Origin: Prescottella agglutinans
GTDB taxonomy: Bacteria > Actinomycetota > Actinomycetes > Mycobacteriales > Mycobacteriaceae
DNA length: 64,000 nt
Assembly: GCF_004011865.1 (NCBI RefSeq)
Contig: NZ_RKLP01000010.1
Location: 124,001-188,000, forward strand
Direction: 5' to 3'
Part shown: piece after piece, positions 18,720 through 29,289 of the stretch
How positions within the stretch are numbered: the stretch's first letter is position 1
How the letters are laid out: each line of letters opens with the position of its first letter
Notes under the pieces: model-generated
What the model was told of the DNA's origin: nothing
The model's database searches: none
The model's input: the letters and a program-made list of their open reading frames with translations, nothing else
Position numbers and translations under genes: made by a program

Positions 18720-19917
18720 GTCGCCTCCGGGTCACCGAGCACGCCCGCGTCCACGAGGGCGTCGATGGCGGCGTCGTCCAGTCCGGCAGCCGCGGCGATC
18801 TGCCGGGTGTGTGCTCCGGATGCCGGTGCCGGCGCGGCGTCGGTGTACACACCGGACCAGCGGAGCGGGGAGCGTGAGGTCAGCATGGCTCCGATGCCAG
18901 GCTGGTCGACCTCCTGCACGACGACCTCGTCCGCGATGTGGCGGAGATCGGTGGCTACCTCGGCGAGGGTGCGGTACGGGCTCCACAGAACGCGAGTGCC
19001 GTCGAACTCGGTCGCGATCTGTCCGAGTGTGCGGGACTCGAACCAGGGGCACAGGACCGCGGTGATCGTGTCCCGGGCCGCGTACCGATCGGCCTCCACG
19101 CTCAGATCGAGCCCGCGGTGGCGTTCGAGTGCGGCGAAGACGTCGGCGGTGTCGGTGACGTCGACGAGGGCCCGCCACTGGCCGGCAGTGAGGCCCACGA
19201 CCATGACAGCGCGGCCGTCGGCGGTTGGGAAGTCGGCGCCGTAGCTACCGAACAGGGCGTTGCCCTGACGTGCGCGCCCGGTGCCGCGCCGGTCGGCCTC
19301 CGCGACCCATCCCATGCTGGCGACCGTGGACAGCGCGACATCACCCAGTGCCAGTTGTAGATACGCGCCCTCGCCGGTCTGCTCGCGGCGGCGCAGCGCT
19401 GTCACCAGCCCGAGTGCGGCGTACAGCCCGGTCAGGAGATCCCACGCGGGCAGAACATGATTGACGGGAGAGTCGGAACCCCGCGGTCCCGTCATGAGTG
19501 GCAACCCGACCTCGGCGTTGACGGAGTAGTCGACGGCGGGTGTGCCGTCGGCGTGACCCTCGATGTGCAGATGGATCAGATCGGGACAGCGCTGGGCGAG
19601 GACGTCGTTGTCCAGCCACCGCGCGTGGGCCGCGTTCTCCAACAGGATTCCGGCCTCGGCGACGAGGCCGGTGACGAACTCGCGACCGGCGTCGCTGCGC
19701 AGGTTCACGGTCACCGACTTCTTCGCCTGGTTGAGGCCCGCCCAATAGAGGCTGACGCCGTCGTCGGTGACGGGCCAGCGGGCGCCGTCGACGGCGCCGG
19801 AGATCGGATCGACTCGGATCACCTCGGCGCCGAGTTCGGCGAGGATGCGCCCGGCGGTGGGGCCGGCGACGAACGACGACATGTCGACGACGCGGGTACC
19901 GTCCAGTGGCCGTGCGG

Positions 19918-19921
<4 letters not shown>
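18716..19921 (-). CDS. CaiB/BaiF class III CoA-transferase
   Basis: A 401-residue CoA-transferase. The N-terminal motif LDGTRVVDMSSFVAGPTAGRI...LGAEVIRVDP, NLRSDAGREFVTGLV and the LLTGLYAALGLVTAL helix are family signatures. The residue in the usual catalytic Asp position cannot be fixed by eye. ATG 19921 overlaps the thiolase stop (ATGA). Members move CoA between acyl-CoA and carboxylate without free intermediates; succinyl-CoA-dependent itaconate and mesaconate CoA-transferases belong here. The operon also encodes an AMP-forming ligase, so it has two CoA-activating enzymes, which suggests two different acids are activated at different pathway stages. Confidence 0.82.
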
Positions 19922-21133
<1,212 letters not shown>

Positions 21134-21141
<8 letters not shown>

Positions 21142-22831
21142 TGCGAAAATCCCTTTCACGATCGGTCCACTGTTGCGCCCACTCGCGCAGTTCGACGGCT
21201 CGGATCTTGGTGCCATTTCCGCCCACGGTGGTGGGCATCTTCGCGATCACGTGAACGGCCGACGGCACCTTGAATGGCGCCAGCGAGTTCGCACACCACT
21301 GCCTGAGGTCGGCAGCCGTGACCGTCGCATCCTCGGCGGGAACGACGAACCCGACCGCCTGGGCGTAGCCTCCGGGCCCGGTGATCCCCACGACCTTGGC
21401 GGTCCGTACGTCGGCGTGTGCGGCGAGACGGGTCTCGATCTCGGCGGGGTCGACGAGGAAACCGCGCAGCCGCAGGGCGTCCCCGGCGCGGCACACATAG
21501 GTGAACCCGCCGTCGCCGGTCGCGATCGCCAGATCGCCGCTGCGGAACCAGCCGTCCGTCGTGAACGCCTGCGCTGCCGCCTCGCGATCGCCCAGGTACG
21601 CGTCCACGACGTTCGGCCCCCGGACCTGGAGTTCGCCCTGCTCACCGTAGGGCAGCACGGAGTCGTCGTACGGGTCGGCTATACGTACCGAGATCTCCGG
21701 GCTCACCGGCCGGCCACCGCCGTTCCACCTCACCGATTCCGGATCGTCGGCGTTCCAGAAGAGCATGAGCGCGAACATCTCCGACGACCCGAACACGCCG
21801 GTGGTGAGGGCGTCGAACTCGTCGCGCGCCCAGCGCGCGATCGCGTGCGAGCGTCCGAGGAAATCCGCGATGCCGAGCCACTCGAGTGACGACAGGTCCG
21901 CGCGGACGTCTCGCCATGTGTCGTGGAGCCTGCCGTAGAGATCGTCACCGCCCACGATGTGCGACACCCGTTCTGCCTCCATGGCGCGCAGTGTCGCGAC
22001 AGGATCGAACACCGCGACCATGAGGACGGCGCCGCCGCCCGCGAGGGTCGCCAACGCCGTGTTGAAGCCGAACACTCCGGACAGCGGCAGCACACACAGC
22101 GTCACGTTGCCGGGGACGATGCCCATCCCGGCGGCGTCGGCACGGGCATGCGCCACTACGGCTGACTCCCTGTGAGCGGCCAGCTTCGGGATGCCTGTCG
22201 AACCCGAGGTGGTGAAGGCGACGGCCAACGGGTCATCCGGGGCACCGAGGAGGCCCGCCGCAGTCGCGGCCACGGTCGCAGGTGTGCAAGGCGCTGCCGC
22301 GGTATGCGTGTGTCCGCCACCGGCAAGCCACGATCCGGAGCCGAGATCGAATGCTGTGGAGTCGAAATCGGCCTGGCGTGCAGGTTCATGGCTGGGTGCC
22401 GGCACCACCGCGACGGCCGGGGGATCAACTTCGCCGCCGGTGGCCGACAGTGCCTGGCGGAGCGTGCCGAACAGGTCGAGGCCATGGAAGTTGTCGGCAA
22501 CCGCCACGACGGCGGGCCGCGCGGCTCGGAGAACGTGCTCGACCTCGCCGATGTTGTAGCGGGTGTTGATGCCGATGACGTGGGCTCCGAGCGCCGACAC
22601 CGCGAACTGCCAGACCAGGGCGTCGGACCAGTTGGGCAGGAACACCGCGACGCACTGACCACGCCCGAGTCCGACTTCGGCCAGTTCGGCTTCGAGGAGT
22701 CGTACACGCGTCCGTAGCCGGTCGCGGGTACTCGTGACGGTGCTCGTGCCGATCAGGTCGATCGCCGCCGCCGCCTCCGGGGCCGCGGCGACGAACTCGT
22801 CGAGGAACGACGCGAGAGTTGCACGGGTCAT
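21134..22831 (-). CDS. AMP-forming acyl-CoA synthetase
   Basis: A 565-residue adenylate-forming ligase. The P-loop is TTSGSTGIPK; the A8 hinge region reads GDLAIATGDGGFTYVCRAGD followed by RLRGFLVDPAEIE, and a C-terminal lysine follows in GGNGTKIRAVE. Residue differences from the usual GRxKD and KxxG consensus place it outside classical FadD enzymes. It probably activates the free acid substrate of this operon. The start overlaps the hydrolase stop (ATGA) and the end overlaps the thiolase start. The acid is unknown. Confidence 0.82.
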
Positions 22832-23679
22832 GATGCGGCCTCCACTCGTGCCGCTGACGCCAGTTCGCTCAGCCATGCGGCCGCGACGTCGGCGAAGCTC
22901 TCGACCTCCTCCATCGGATAGTGGCCGATCCCGGCCAACAGTGTGAAGCGGGCGCCGCGAACGCGGGACGCGTCGGCCTTGACGGTCTCCGGTGTGATCC
23001 ACGGGTCCTGTTCTCCCGCAACCAGGTGCACAGGGCAGGTCGTCAGGCACAGGCGGTCCCGGACGTCGTGGCCACCCCAGCCGATCAGGTCGGAAGACGA
23101 GATGACCGGATCCTCGCGACGGTGCATGGTCGCGATCAGTCGGGCTCGGTCGACGGGTACGGTGTCGCCCACCGAGGCGAGGGTGCCGAGGTACGTGCGT
23201 TCGCCGCGGGACGGTCCGGCGACGTCCTCGAGTTCCCGTCGCAGGCCGGACACGTTCACCCGGCCCGGCCCGGCTTCGGCAGCCATGGCGATCGCGCCGG
23301 CCAGGGGGCGCTCGGGTCGCGTGGCGAGGTCGAGCGTCAGCTTCCCCCCGATCGAGCAGCCGATCACGAACGGGCGCTCGATGTCGAGGGCGTCGAGGAG
23401 CTTCCACAGCCAGTCGCCGTACACCGCGAGATCGACGACCGGACCTCCGGCGGCCGGTTCCGATCGGCCGTGGCCGGGCAGGTCGGGCACGATCACTCGG
23501 TAGCCCTTGTCGGCGATCGCGGAAGCGACGTGACGCCACTGCGCACCGCTCTGGCCGGCGGTGTGGATGCACAACACCGTCGGTGCATCCTCGTCGGTCA
23601 CATCGGTTCGGACTGGCGGATGAACGATCTCGACGAAGCCCAGCGCAGAGTCGATCGTCAGGTAGCGGGCTTCGATCAC
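22828..23679 (-). CDS. Alpha/beta-fold hydrolase
   Basis: A 283-residue hydrolase with the nucleophile elbow GCSIGG (Ser near residue 96), an upstream oxyanion segment LCIHTAGQSGAQW, an acid candidate in AGEQDPWITPE and a histidine in GIGHYPMEE. These give a plausible Ser-Asp-His triad. No signal peptide. GTG start coupled to the preceding gene (GTGA) and its stop coupled to the ligase. In this operon it could free the acid from an ester or lactone before CoA activation, or cleave a ring-opened diketone; the sequence does not decide which. Confidence 0.8.
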   Translation of the reverse strand: MIEARYLTIDSALGFVEIVHPPVRTDVTDEDAPTVLCIHTAGQSGAQWRHVASAIADKGYRVIVPDLPGHGRSEPAAGGPVVDLAVYGDWLWKLLDALDIERPFVIGCSIGGKLTLDLATRPERPLAGAIAMAAEAGPGRVNVSGLRRELEDVAGPSRGERTYLGTLASVGDTVPVDRARLIATMHRREDPVISSSDLIGWGGHDVRDRLCLTTCPVHLVAGEQDPWITPETVKADASRVRGARFTLLAGIGHYPMEEVESFADVAAAWLSELASAARVEAAS

Positions 23680-24443
23680 GACTGTGCCTCCTGAGCGATC
23701 GCGCGAGCGTGCGCGATGACGATGTTGAGCGGCTTGGTCAGCCGCAGATACTCGTATCCATCTCCAGCGGAGGAGAATTCGCCTGTGATGGCGCGGCGCA
23801 TGAAGTCGTTGCGCTCACCGAGCATCAGGTCCACCCACGTGTGTCCGGGCGCGATGAAGGTGAACGTCGCGCCGCCCGGGGTCCGCCGGGTGACGTCGAT
23901 GATCCGGCCGCGGTAGACGCGTAGGTGGATCTCACGGTCGTCGCAGCGCAATCCGATCGTCCCGTCCCACGTCGCGAGGGACGAGGCGAAGTCAGGGTCT
24001 GCCGCAAGGGAGTCGCGCACGAGCACACCCCATCGGTCGGTGCAGAAGTCGGTGGCGGGCACGGTGGGAGCGGTGTCGCCATCGCGAACCCGCCACGTCT
24101 CGACGATCTCTTCGCGCAGGGTGTTCACATTGTCCCGCAAGACAACCCGACGTACCACCACGGCCGTGTCGCCGTCCGCCGCTACCTGCGTGATCACCGA
24201 CTCGGTGCGGACGCTGTCGTCGGGATCGATGGGATCGTGCGCGCGCCACGAGAGACGCTCGCGCACCGCCGACGCGGACCCGGGACGCGGCGTCAACAGC
24301 TCGGCGACGGTGGGACCCAGGAGTGCGCTGCCCGCGGGCAGCGCGATGTCGGACTCGGCGAGCAGCGCGTTGACCCGCGCGTACCGGCTCTGCGTCCGCG
24401 TACCGACGCGGAGCACGGCGCGTGAGGTTGTGCCGATGCTCAT
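23676..24443 (-). CDS. Conserved operon protein of unknown function
   Basis: A 255-residue soluble protein with no motif I can name confidently. The N-terminal half (residues 50-125) has alternating hydrophobic strands (ESVITQVAADGDTAVVVRRVVLRDN) compatible with a hotdog-like fold. The C-terminal half has a beta-rich segment ending in a long helix (YLRLTKPLNIVIAHARAIAQ). No signal, membrane segment or cysteine pair is visible. ATGA overlaps on both sides place it between the acyl-CoA dehydrogenase and the hydrolase, so it is almost certainly expressed with the pathway. Confidence 0.7.
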   Translation of the reverse strand: MSIGTTSRAVLRVGTRTQSRYARVNALLAESDIALPAGSALLGPTVAELLTPRPGSASAVRERLSWRAHDPIDPDDSVRTESVITQVAADGDTAVVVRRVVLRDNVNTLREEIVETWRVRDGDTAPTVPATDFCTDRWGVLVRDSLAADPDFASSLATWDGTIGLRCDDREIHLRVYRGRIIDVTRRTPGGATFTFIAPGHTWVDLMLGERNDFMRRAITGEFSSAGDGYEYLRLTKPLNIVIAHARAIAQEAQS

Positions 24444-25633
24444 GACGTGGCCCGACCGAGCAGCTCGTCGGAGATGATCCGCATCTGGATCTCGCTGGTG
24501 CCTTCGAAGATCTTGGTCAGACGAGCATCACGCCAGTGCCGCTCGACCTGGAAGTCGGTGGTGTAGCCGGCGCCGCCGTGAATCTGCACGGCCTCGCTGG
24601 TGACCTGTTCGGCCATCTCGGTGGCGACGAGCTTGGCCATCGAGGCCTCGAGCGAGCAGCGTCGACCGGTGTCGATGTCGGTGGCGACGGAGTACATGAG
24701 CTGGCGGGCCGCCTCGATGTTTGCGGCCATCTTGGCGATCTTGAACCGCAGATGCTGGAAGTCGCCGATCGGCTTGCCGAACTGGCGTCGGGTGTGGACG
24801 TACTCGATCGAGTCCTCGAGGGCGGCGCGGGCCAGGCCGATCGCGCGAGCAGCGGTGTGGGCGCGGCCCACCTCGAGACCGCTCACGGCGAGGTAGAAGC
24901 CCTTGCCTTCCTCGCCGAGCATCTTGTCGGCCGGAACCCGGAAGTTGTCGAAAGACAACTCCCATGTGCTCCAACCGAAGTAGCCGATCTTGCGGACCTT
25001 GGTCCCGGAAATGCCGCGGGGGAACGAGCCCCGCTCCTTTTCGAGCAGGAAGGCGCTGATGCCGCGGTGCGGCTTGGCGGGATCCTTGTTCGGATCCGTG
25101 CGGGCGAACAGCACGAGGTAGTCGGCGTCGTCGGCATACGTGCACCACATCTTGGTGCCGTTCACCACCCACTCGTCACCGTCACGCACCGCGCGGCACG
25201 AGATGTTCGCGACGTCCGATCCGGCCTCGGCCTCGGACAGTGCGTACGCGCCGAGGTACTCGCCGCGTGCGACCCTGGGCAGCAGCGCCGCTTCTTGCTC
25301 GATGGTGAAACCGCCGCCCATCCCGTTCCCGCGGGCCAGCAGGCCCGACACGCTCATCCAGGCGCGCGAAAGCTCCTCTGCGACCAGGCAGTACTCGAAC
25401 ACGCCCAGGCCCAGGCCGCCGTGCTCCTCGGGGATCATGATTCCGAAGAAGCCGATGTCGGCCATCGCCTGCTTCAGCGAGTCGGGAATCGTGCCCTGCA
25501 CCGGGTCGAGTTCGTTGGCGACCGGCAGGACCTGCTTCATGGCGAACTCGCGAGCCAGGTCGCGGATGGCGAGGCGTTCTTCGGTGAGGTACCGCGGGGA
25601 ATCGACACGCGGCTGTGAAGGTCGGTGAGTCAT
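24440..25633 (-). CDS. Acyl-CoA dehydrogenase
   Basis: A 397-residue FAD-dependent acyl-CoA dehydrogenase, first gene of the eight-gene operon. Family blocks include YALSEAEAGSDVANISC (FAD/substrate loop), GTKMWCTYA, GRAHTAARAIGLARAALEDS, QIHGGAGYTTDFQVERHWRDARL and a C-terminal KIFEGTSEIQMRIISDELLGR. The catalytic base is expected at the Glu in FEGTSE, as in short-chain and isovaleryl-type enzymes. A GGGAG box precedes the ATG. A TTAAC/GTTAA-rich sequence upstream (25653-25669) is a candidate operator for the adjacent TetR regulator. Confidence 0.9.
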   Translation of the reverse strand: MTHRPSQPRVDSPRYLTEERLAIRDLAREFAMKQVLPVANELDPVQGTIPDSLKQAMADIGFFGIMIPEEHGGLGLGVFEYCLVAEELSRAWMSVSGLLARGNGMGGGFTIEQEAALLPRVARGEYLGAYALSEAEAGSDVANISCRAVRDGDEWVVNGTKMWCTYADDADYLVLFARTDPNKDPAKPHRGISAFLLEKERGSFPRGISGTKVRKIGYFGWSTWELSFDNFRVPADKMLGEEGKGFYLAVSGLEVGRAHTAARAIGLARAALEDSIEYVHTRRQFGKPIGDFQHLRFKIAKMAANIEAARQLMYSVATDIDTGRRCSLEASMAKLVATEMAEQVTSEAVQIHGGAGYTTDFQVERHWRDARLTKIFEGTSEIQMRIISDELLGRATS

Positions 25634-25652
25634 GCGCTCTCCCTAGTAAAGA

Positions 25653-25669
25653 TTAACGCTTGTTAACCA
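25653..25669. promoter_or_regulatory. Candidate TetR operator upstream of the acyl-CoA dehydrogenase operon
   Basis: TTAACGCTTGTTAACCA contains a TTAAC...GTTAA inverted arrangement 20-36 bp upstream of the operon start. On the minus strand it shares TTGGTTAAC with the region before the regulator's divergent neighbour (26477-26486). Assignment to the adjacent TetR gene is inference. Confidence 0.45.
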
Positions 25670-25744
25670 AGTAGAGCATGCAATCGCGCGGCGAGTCAAC
25701 GGATCCGGTGTCGGGCGAACGTGGCAGGGGGAGCGTGCGTTCCC

Positions 25745-26374
25745 TCAGGCGGGTCGGTATCCGACCAGGTTGAGGGCGTAAATCCCGTGCGTGTCGGCGA
25801 CTTCCTGGGCCGAGAGGGCGCCGTCCGGGCGGAACCACAGTGCGATTCCCGCGCACATGGTCAGTACGGCGGTCACTGCTTGGTGAACGTGGGGAACATC
25901 GAATGCCCCCTGGGCGATGCCTTCCTCGGCGATCGTCACGAACAGGTGCTCCTGCGCGTCGCGGGACCCCACCACGCGTTTGCGGTCGATCTCTTCGAGA
26001 TAGCGCAGTTCGGTGTTCGCGACGAGGCAGGCCCGCTGGTTGCGGGCCGTGTACAGCGCATGGGCGGTGACGGCCGCTCGCCACTGCTCGGCCGGCTCGG
26101 AACCGGCTTTGCGCAGCGCATTGCGTGTGGCGGTGAACTGTTCGTCGCTGGCGGCCCGCAAGATCTCGACCAGTAACTCGGCCTTGTTCTCGAAATGGTT
26201 GTAGACGTTGGCGGCGCTGCAACCGGCGTTGGTGGCGATGTTCCGCATCGTTGCGCCGTGGAAACCGGCCGCATAGAACTCGTCGAGCGCGGTGTCGAGG
26301 ATGCGTTCGCGTACGCCCTCGTATGCCGCGCTTCGCGTCCTGGTCAGGGCCTTCGCGCCCGATCGAGTGTTCAT
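25745..26374 (-). CDS. TetR-family transcriptional regulator
   Basis: A 209-residue regulator. The N-terminal HTH spans about residues 21-65: RILDTALDEFYAAGFHGATM, then RNIATNAGCSAANVYNHFENK with the recognition-helix pattern SAANVYNHF. The C-terminal ligand domain has no named signature. The regulator lies downstream of its likely target operon's promoter, on the same strand, and divergent from the SnoaL-DUF485-symporter unit. Similar TTGGTTAAC elements in both intergenic regions suggest it represses both units and itself. The inducer is probably an acyl-CoA of the pathway, but this is inferred. Confidence 0.82.
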   Translation of the reverse strand: MNTRSGAKALTRTRSAAYEGVRERILDTALDEFYAAGFHGATMRNIATNAGCSAANVYNHFENKAELLVEILRAASDEQFTATRNALRKAGSEPAEQWRAAVTAHALYTARNQRACLVANTELRYLEEIDRKRVVGSRDAQEHLFVTIAEEGIAQGAFDVPHVHQAVTAVLTMCAGIALWFRPDGALSAQEVADTHGIYALNLVGYRPA

Positions 26375-26473
26375 GCCTCGGAGGGTAGAGCGGCTCGACC
26401 CCGCTGATCAAGGACGATCCTCGCGGGCTTGACCAATTCGATGCCGGCGACTTATGGTCTGCATCACATGAAC

Positions 26474-26490
26474 GTGCGTTAACCAACACG
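26474..26490. promoter_or_regulatory. Candidate TetR operator between tetR and the SnoaL-symporter unit
   Basis: CGTGCGTTAACCAACAC has a GTTAAC palindromic core and on its minus strand the TTGGTTAAC also seen before the acyl-CoA dehydrogenase operon. It is about 100 bp from the TetR start and 56 bp before the SnoaL-like gene. Confidence 0.4.
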
Positions 26491-26545
26491 CCGACGAATC
26501 TTCCCGATCCCGCTGCTCATACCCCTCACGAGGAGGCTTATCCCC

Positions 26546-27037
26546 ATGAGCACTTCCGAAGACCGACTCGAAGACCGGATCCGTCGACTGGAGGACATCG
26601 AAGCCATCCGGCAACTCGACGCCCGGTACTGCCGTCACCTGGACGACGGCAACTGGGACGACCTGATGGCCCTGTTCACCGAGGACGGCGAGTTCGACGG
26701 ACTCTCACACCCGAAGGGCCGCACGGCCATGCGGGAGTTCTTCGCCGGGCTGGCCGAGGGAGGTCTCACGTCGTTCTGGCACTTCATCACCAACATGGAG
26801 ATCGAGCTCGATGGCGATCGTGCGACCGTCCGGTCATTCCTGTGGCAGCCGTGCGTCACCGACGGCGCACCGTCGATCGCCGCCGGCCGCTACGAGGATC
26901 AGGTGGTCAGGATCGGCGATCGCTGGCTCTATCGCACCAAGCAGGTCCGTTTCCACTTCTTCGGCCCCCTCGCCGACGGTTGGGACGAGAACCTGTTCGC
27001 GCTGGACACCGCGCGGCGTGCGGCGGTCAACCCGTGA
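26546..27037 (+). CDS. SnoaL/NTF2-like protein
   Basis: A 163-residue cone-fold protein of the SnoaL-like (NTF2) superfamily. The segment IEAIRQLDARYCRHLDDGNWDDLMALFTEDGEFD is the classic N-terminal helix pair, followed by the strands TVRSFLWQPCV and YEDQVVRIGDRWLYRTKQVRF. Members include steroid isomerase-like and polyketide cyclase-like enzymes and ligand-binding proteins; the role here is open. GAGGAGG precedes the ATG. The stop overlaps the GTG of the DUF485-like gene, so it is the first gene of a three-gene unit with the symporter. Confidence 0.82.
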   Translation: MSTSEDRLEDRIRRLEDIEAIRQLDARYCRHLDDGNWDDLMALFTEDGEFDGLSHPKGRTAMREFFAGLAEGGLTSFWHFITNMEIELDGDRATVRSFLWQPCVTDGAPSIAAGRYEDQVVRIGDRWLYRTKQVRFHFFGPLADGWDENLFALDTARRAAVNP

Positions 27038-27396
27038 GCGCGCCGGTCCACGGGGACCGTCCGGCCTCGGCCGCGGACGGGCGGTGGTCGGACATGCTCA
27101 CCATCGCCGAGTTCGTCGAACTGCGCCGGCGCCGGCGGGTGGTCACCAACAGTCTCGGAACCGCGGCGATCGTGCTGCTCGCGGTCTTCCTGCTGGGCTT
27201 CGCGTACTTCCCTGACCAGCTCGGCGGCACCTCGGTGGCGGGCGTCCCGCTGTCGCTGTGGCTGATGTTCTCGCAGTTCGCCGGAACATGGGTGTTGGTC
27301 TACCTGTACTTCCGTCTCACCCGTACGTACATCCAGCCCGCTGCCGACGCAGCTCTCACGGCCATCGACGACTACCGACAGGAGCACGTGGCATGA
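27034..27396 (+). CDS. DUF485-like small membrane subunit of SSS symporter
   Basis: A 120-residue protein with two hydrophobic segments (TAAIVLLAVFLLGFAYF and SLWLMFSQFAGTWVLVYLYF) and a short N-terminal basic stretch LRRRRRV. This is the usual form of YjcH/DUF485 proteins, which accompany ActP-type solute:sodium symporters. The GTG overlaps the SnoaL stop and the stop overlaps the symporter start (ATGA), so the pair is probably made in fixed ratio. Confidence 0.78.
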   Translation: MSAPVHGDRPASAADGRWSDMLTIAEFVELRRRRRVVTNSLGTAAIVLLAVFLLGFAYFPDQLGGTSVAGVPLSLWLMFSQFAGTWVLVYLYFRLTRTYIQPAADAALTAIDDYRQEHVA

Positions 27397-29012
27397 CGGG
27401 CGAACCCGACTTCCTTGCCATCGCCATCTGCGCGGCGGTGATCTCCCTGACGCTGTGGGTCACCTTCGCAGCGTCACGTCGCAGTCGCAGTGCAGACGGC
27501 TTCTTCGCCGCCGGCCGTTCGATCACAGGCTGGCAGAACGGCTTCGCGATCGCGGGCGAGTTCATCTCGGCTGGAAGCTTCCTCGGAACAACCGGCCTGA
27601 TCTTCTACAAGGGCGTCGACGGCACGGTAATCCTGTGCGCGTCGGTGGTCTCCTTCTTGCCGGTGCTGTTCCTACTCGCGGAGAAGATGCGCAACGTCGG
27701 CAAGTACACGCTCGCCGACGTGCTGGTGTTCCGTACCCAGGCACGGCGGGTGCGGGTGGTCGTCGCGTTCAGCACCATCGCGACAGGCATGTTCGTCCTG
27801 CTGGCGCAGCTCGTGGCGGCCGGCGTGCTGCTCGAGTCCGTGTCGGGGATTCCGTTCTGGCTGTCGGTGATCGTCGCCGGAAGTCTCATGGGCATTTACG
27901 TTTTCGTCGGAGGCATGCTCGCCACCACCTGGGTGCAGGTGATCAAGTCGTCGATCCTGTCGGTGCTGGCACTGATCGTCGGACTGGGCATCCTGTCGAA
28001 GTTCGGCTTCAGCTTCCCGAAGGTGTTGTCGAACGCCACCGAGCATGCGGTTGCCGGCGACGCGGTCCTGTCGCCCGGGCTGATTTTCGCGTCGGGTGGC
28101 GCCGTCAATCTCATCTCGTACGGCCTCACCTTCGCGCTCGGCACAGCCGGCATGGCGCACATCTTGATTCGATTCTTCACTGTGCCCGAGGCGGCGACGG
28201 CTCGGCGCTCGCTGGGTTGGACCGTCGCACTGTGCAGCGGCTTCTACCTCATCGTGGTGCTCATGGGGTTCGGCGCCGCCGCGCTGCTCGGTGACGATGG
28301 CGCCGAACGTGTCGGTGCCGGAGGAAATCTCGCCGCACCGGTGCTGGTGACCGAACTCGGCGGAGGCATCGGAACGGTCGGTGGCTCGATCGCACTGGCC
28401 CTGGTATCCGCAGTTGCGTTTGCCAGCATCGTGGCAGTGGTCGCCGGTGTGGTCATCTCGGCCGCCGGCACCTTCGCACACGACGTGTGGCCGACACTGG
28501 TCCGCCGCGACCGTGGGAACAACGCGGGGGTCCCCACGGATACCGCCGTCGACGACGTGCAGGAGGCGAAGGTCGCGCGATTCGGCGCAGTCGGGTTCAG
28601 CGTCATCGCGATTCTGCTGACCATGGCAATCGGCGACAGCACGAACATCACGTACTTCATGGGTATGGCGTTCATGGTCGCGGCCAGCGCTCACCTGCCG
28701 AGCCTGCTGTTGAGCCTGAACTGGCGACGGTTCAACAGCACCGGTGCGGTGTGGGGCATCGTCGTCGGACTGGTGTCGACGATCGTGAGTTTGATGTTCA
28801 CCGAAGCGCTGTGGATGGGCAGTGGCTCGGCGCCGCTGCACATCCAGCTGCCGGTGATCATCACGTTGCCCCTCGGCCTCGTGGCCTGCATCGTCGGCTC
28901 GTTGCTGGGGGAGCGGCGGATCGAGGTGCGGGAGGACTCCGAGGAGAAATTCGCGGAGATGTTGGTCCGAGCGGAGACCGGGATCGGCGCCGAGGTTGCA
29001 GTCTCCCACTGA
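27393..29012 (+). CDS. Solute:sodium symporter (SSS family), ActP-like carboxylate transporter
   Basis: A 539-residue membrane protein with about 13 hydrophobic segments. The SSS signature region FFAAGRSITGWQNGFAIAGE (residues 32-51) followed by FISAGSFLGTTGLIF and the LGTAGMAHILIRFFTVP segment are typical of ActP (acetate/short carboxylate) symporters. It is preceded by its DUF485-like partner with an ATGA overlap. Next to a TetR-controlled acid-degradation operon, it probably imports a short-chain or dicarboxylic acid. It is followed by a strong hairpin of the GAGGGCCCCTTC type. Confidence 0.85.
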   Translation: MTGEPDFLAIAICAAVISLTLWVTFAASRRSRSADGFFAAGRSITGWQNGFAIAGEFISAGSFLGTTGLIFYKGVDGTVILCASVVSFLPVLFLLAEKMRNVGKYTLADVLVFRTQARRVRVVVAFSTIATGMFVLLAQLVAAGVLLESVSGIPFWLSVIVAGSLMGIYVFVGGMLATTWVQVIKSSILSVLALIVGLGILSKFGFSFPKVLSNATEHAVAGDAVLSPGLIFASGGAVNLISYGLTFALGTAGMAHILIRFFTVPEAATARRSLGWTVALCSGFYLIVVLMGFGAAALLGDDGAERVGAGGNLAAPVLVTELGGGIGTVGGSIALALVSAVAFASIVAVVAGVVISAAGTFAHDVWPTLVRRDRGNNAGVPTDTAVDDVQEAKVARFGAVGFSVIAILLTMAIGDSTNITYFMGMAFMVAASAHLPSLLLSLNWRRFNSTGAVWGIVVGLVSTIVSLMFTEALWMGSGSAPLHIQLPVIITLPLGLVACIVGSLLGERRIEVREDSEEKFAEMLVRAETGIGAEVAVSH

Positions 29013-29031
29013 ACTGATTCACCGAAGGCCG

Positions 29032-29072
29032 GAGGGCCCCTTCGCGCGCTCTGCGCGCAGGAAGGGGCCCTC
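29032..29072. terminator. Palindromic GAAGGG/CCCTTC element, copy 3
   Basis: GAGGGCCCCTTC (29032-29043) pairs perfectly with GAAGGGGCCCTC (29061-29072). The loop carries an inner GCGCGC/GCGCGC stem, and an outer GAAGGCC/GGCCTTC pair extends it. It lies 20 bp past the symporter stop. Confidence 0.8.
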
Positions 29073-29289
29073 GAGCCGGTCGGGGCCTTCAGTTGACTCG
29101 GATCCGGGGCTAGGATCGGTACTGGTACACGCAGGTCAGCTCGATGAGCCGCGTGATCCGGCGGTCAGCGCATCCCTCGGATTGTATGCCTACCGCGAAA
29201 TATATTGCCCGAGTGCCGAATCGGCGCGGGTGTGCTCACCGCTTGCGTGACGCGTCGACGGTCGCCTCTAGCCCGAGGATGTGAGATCC

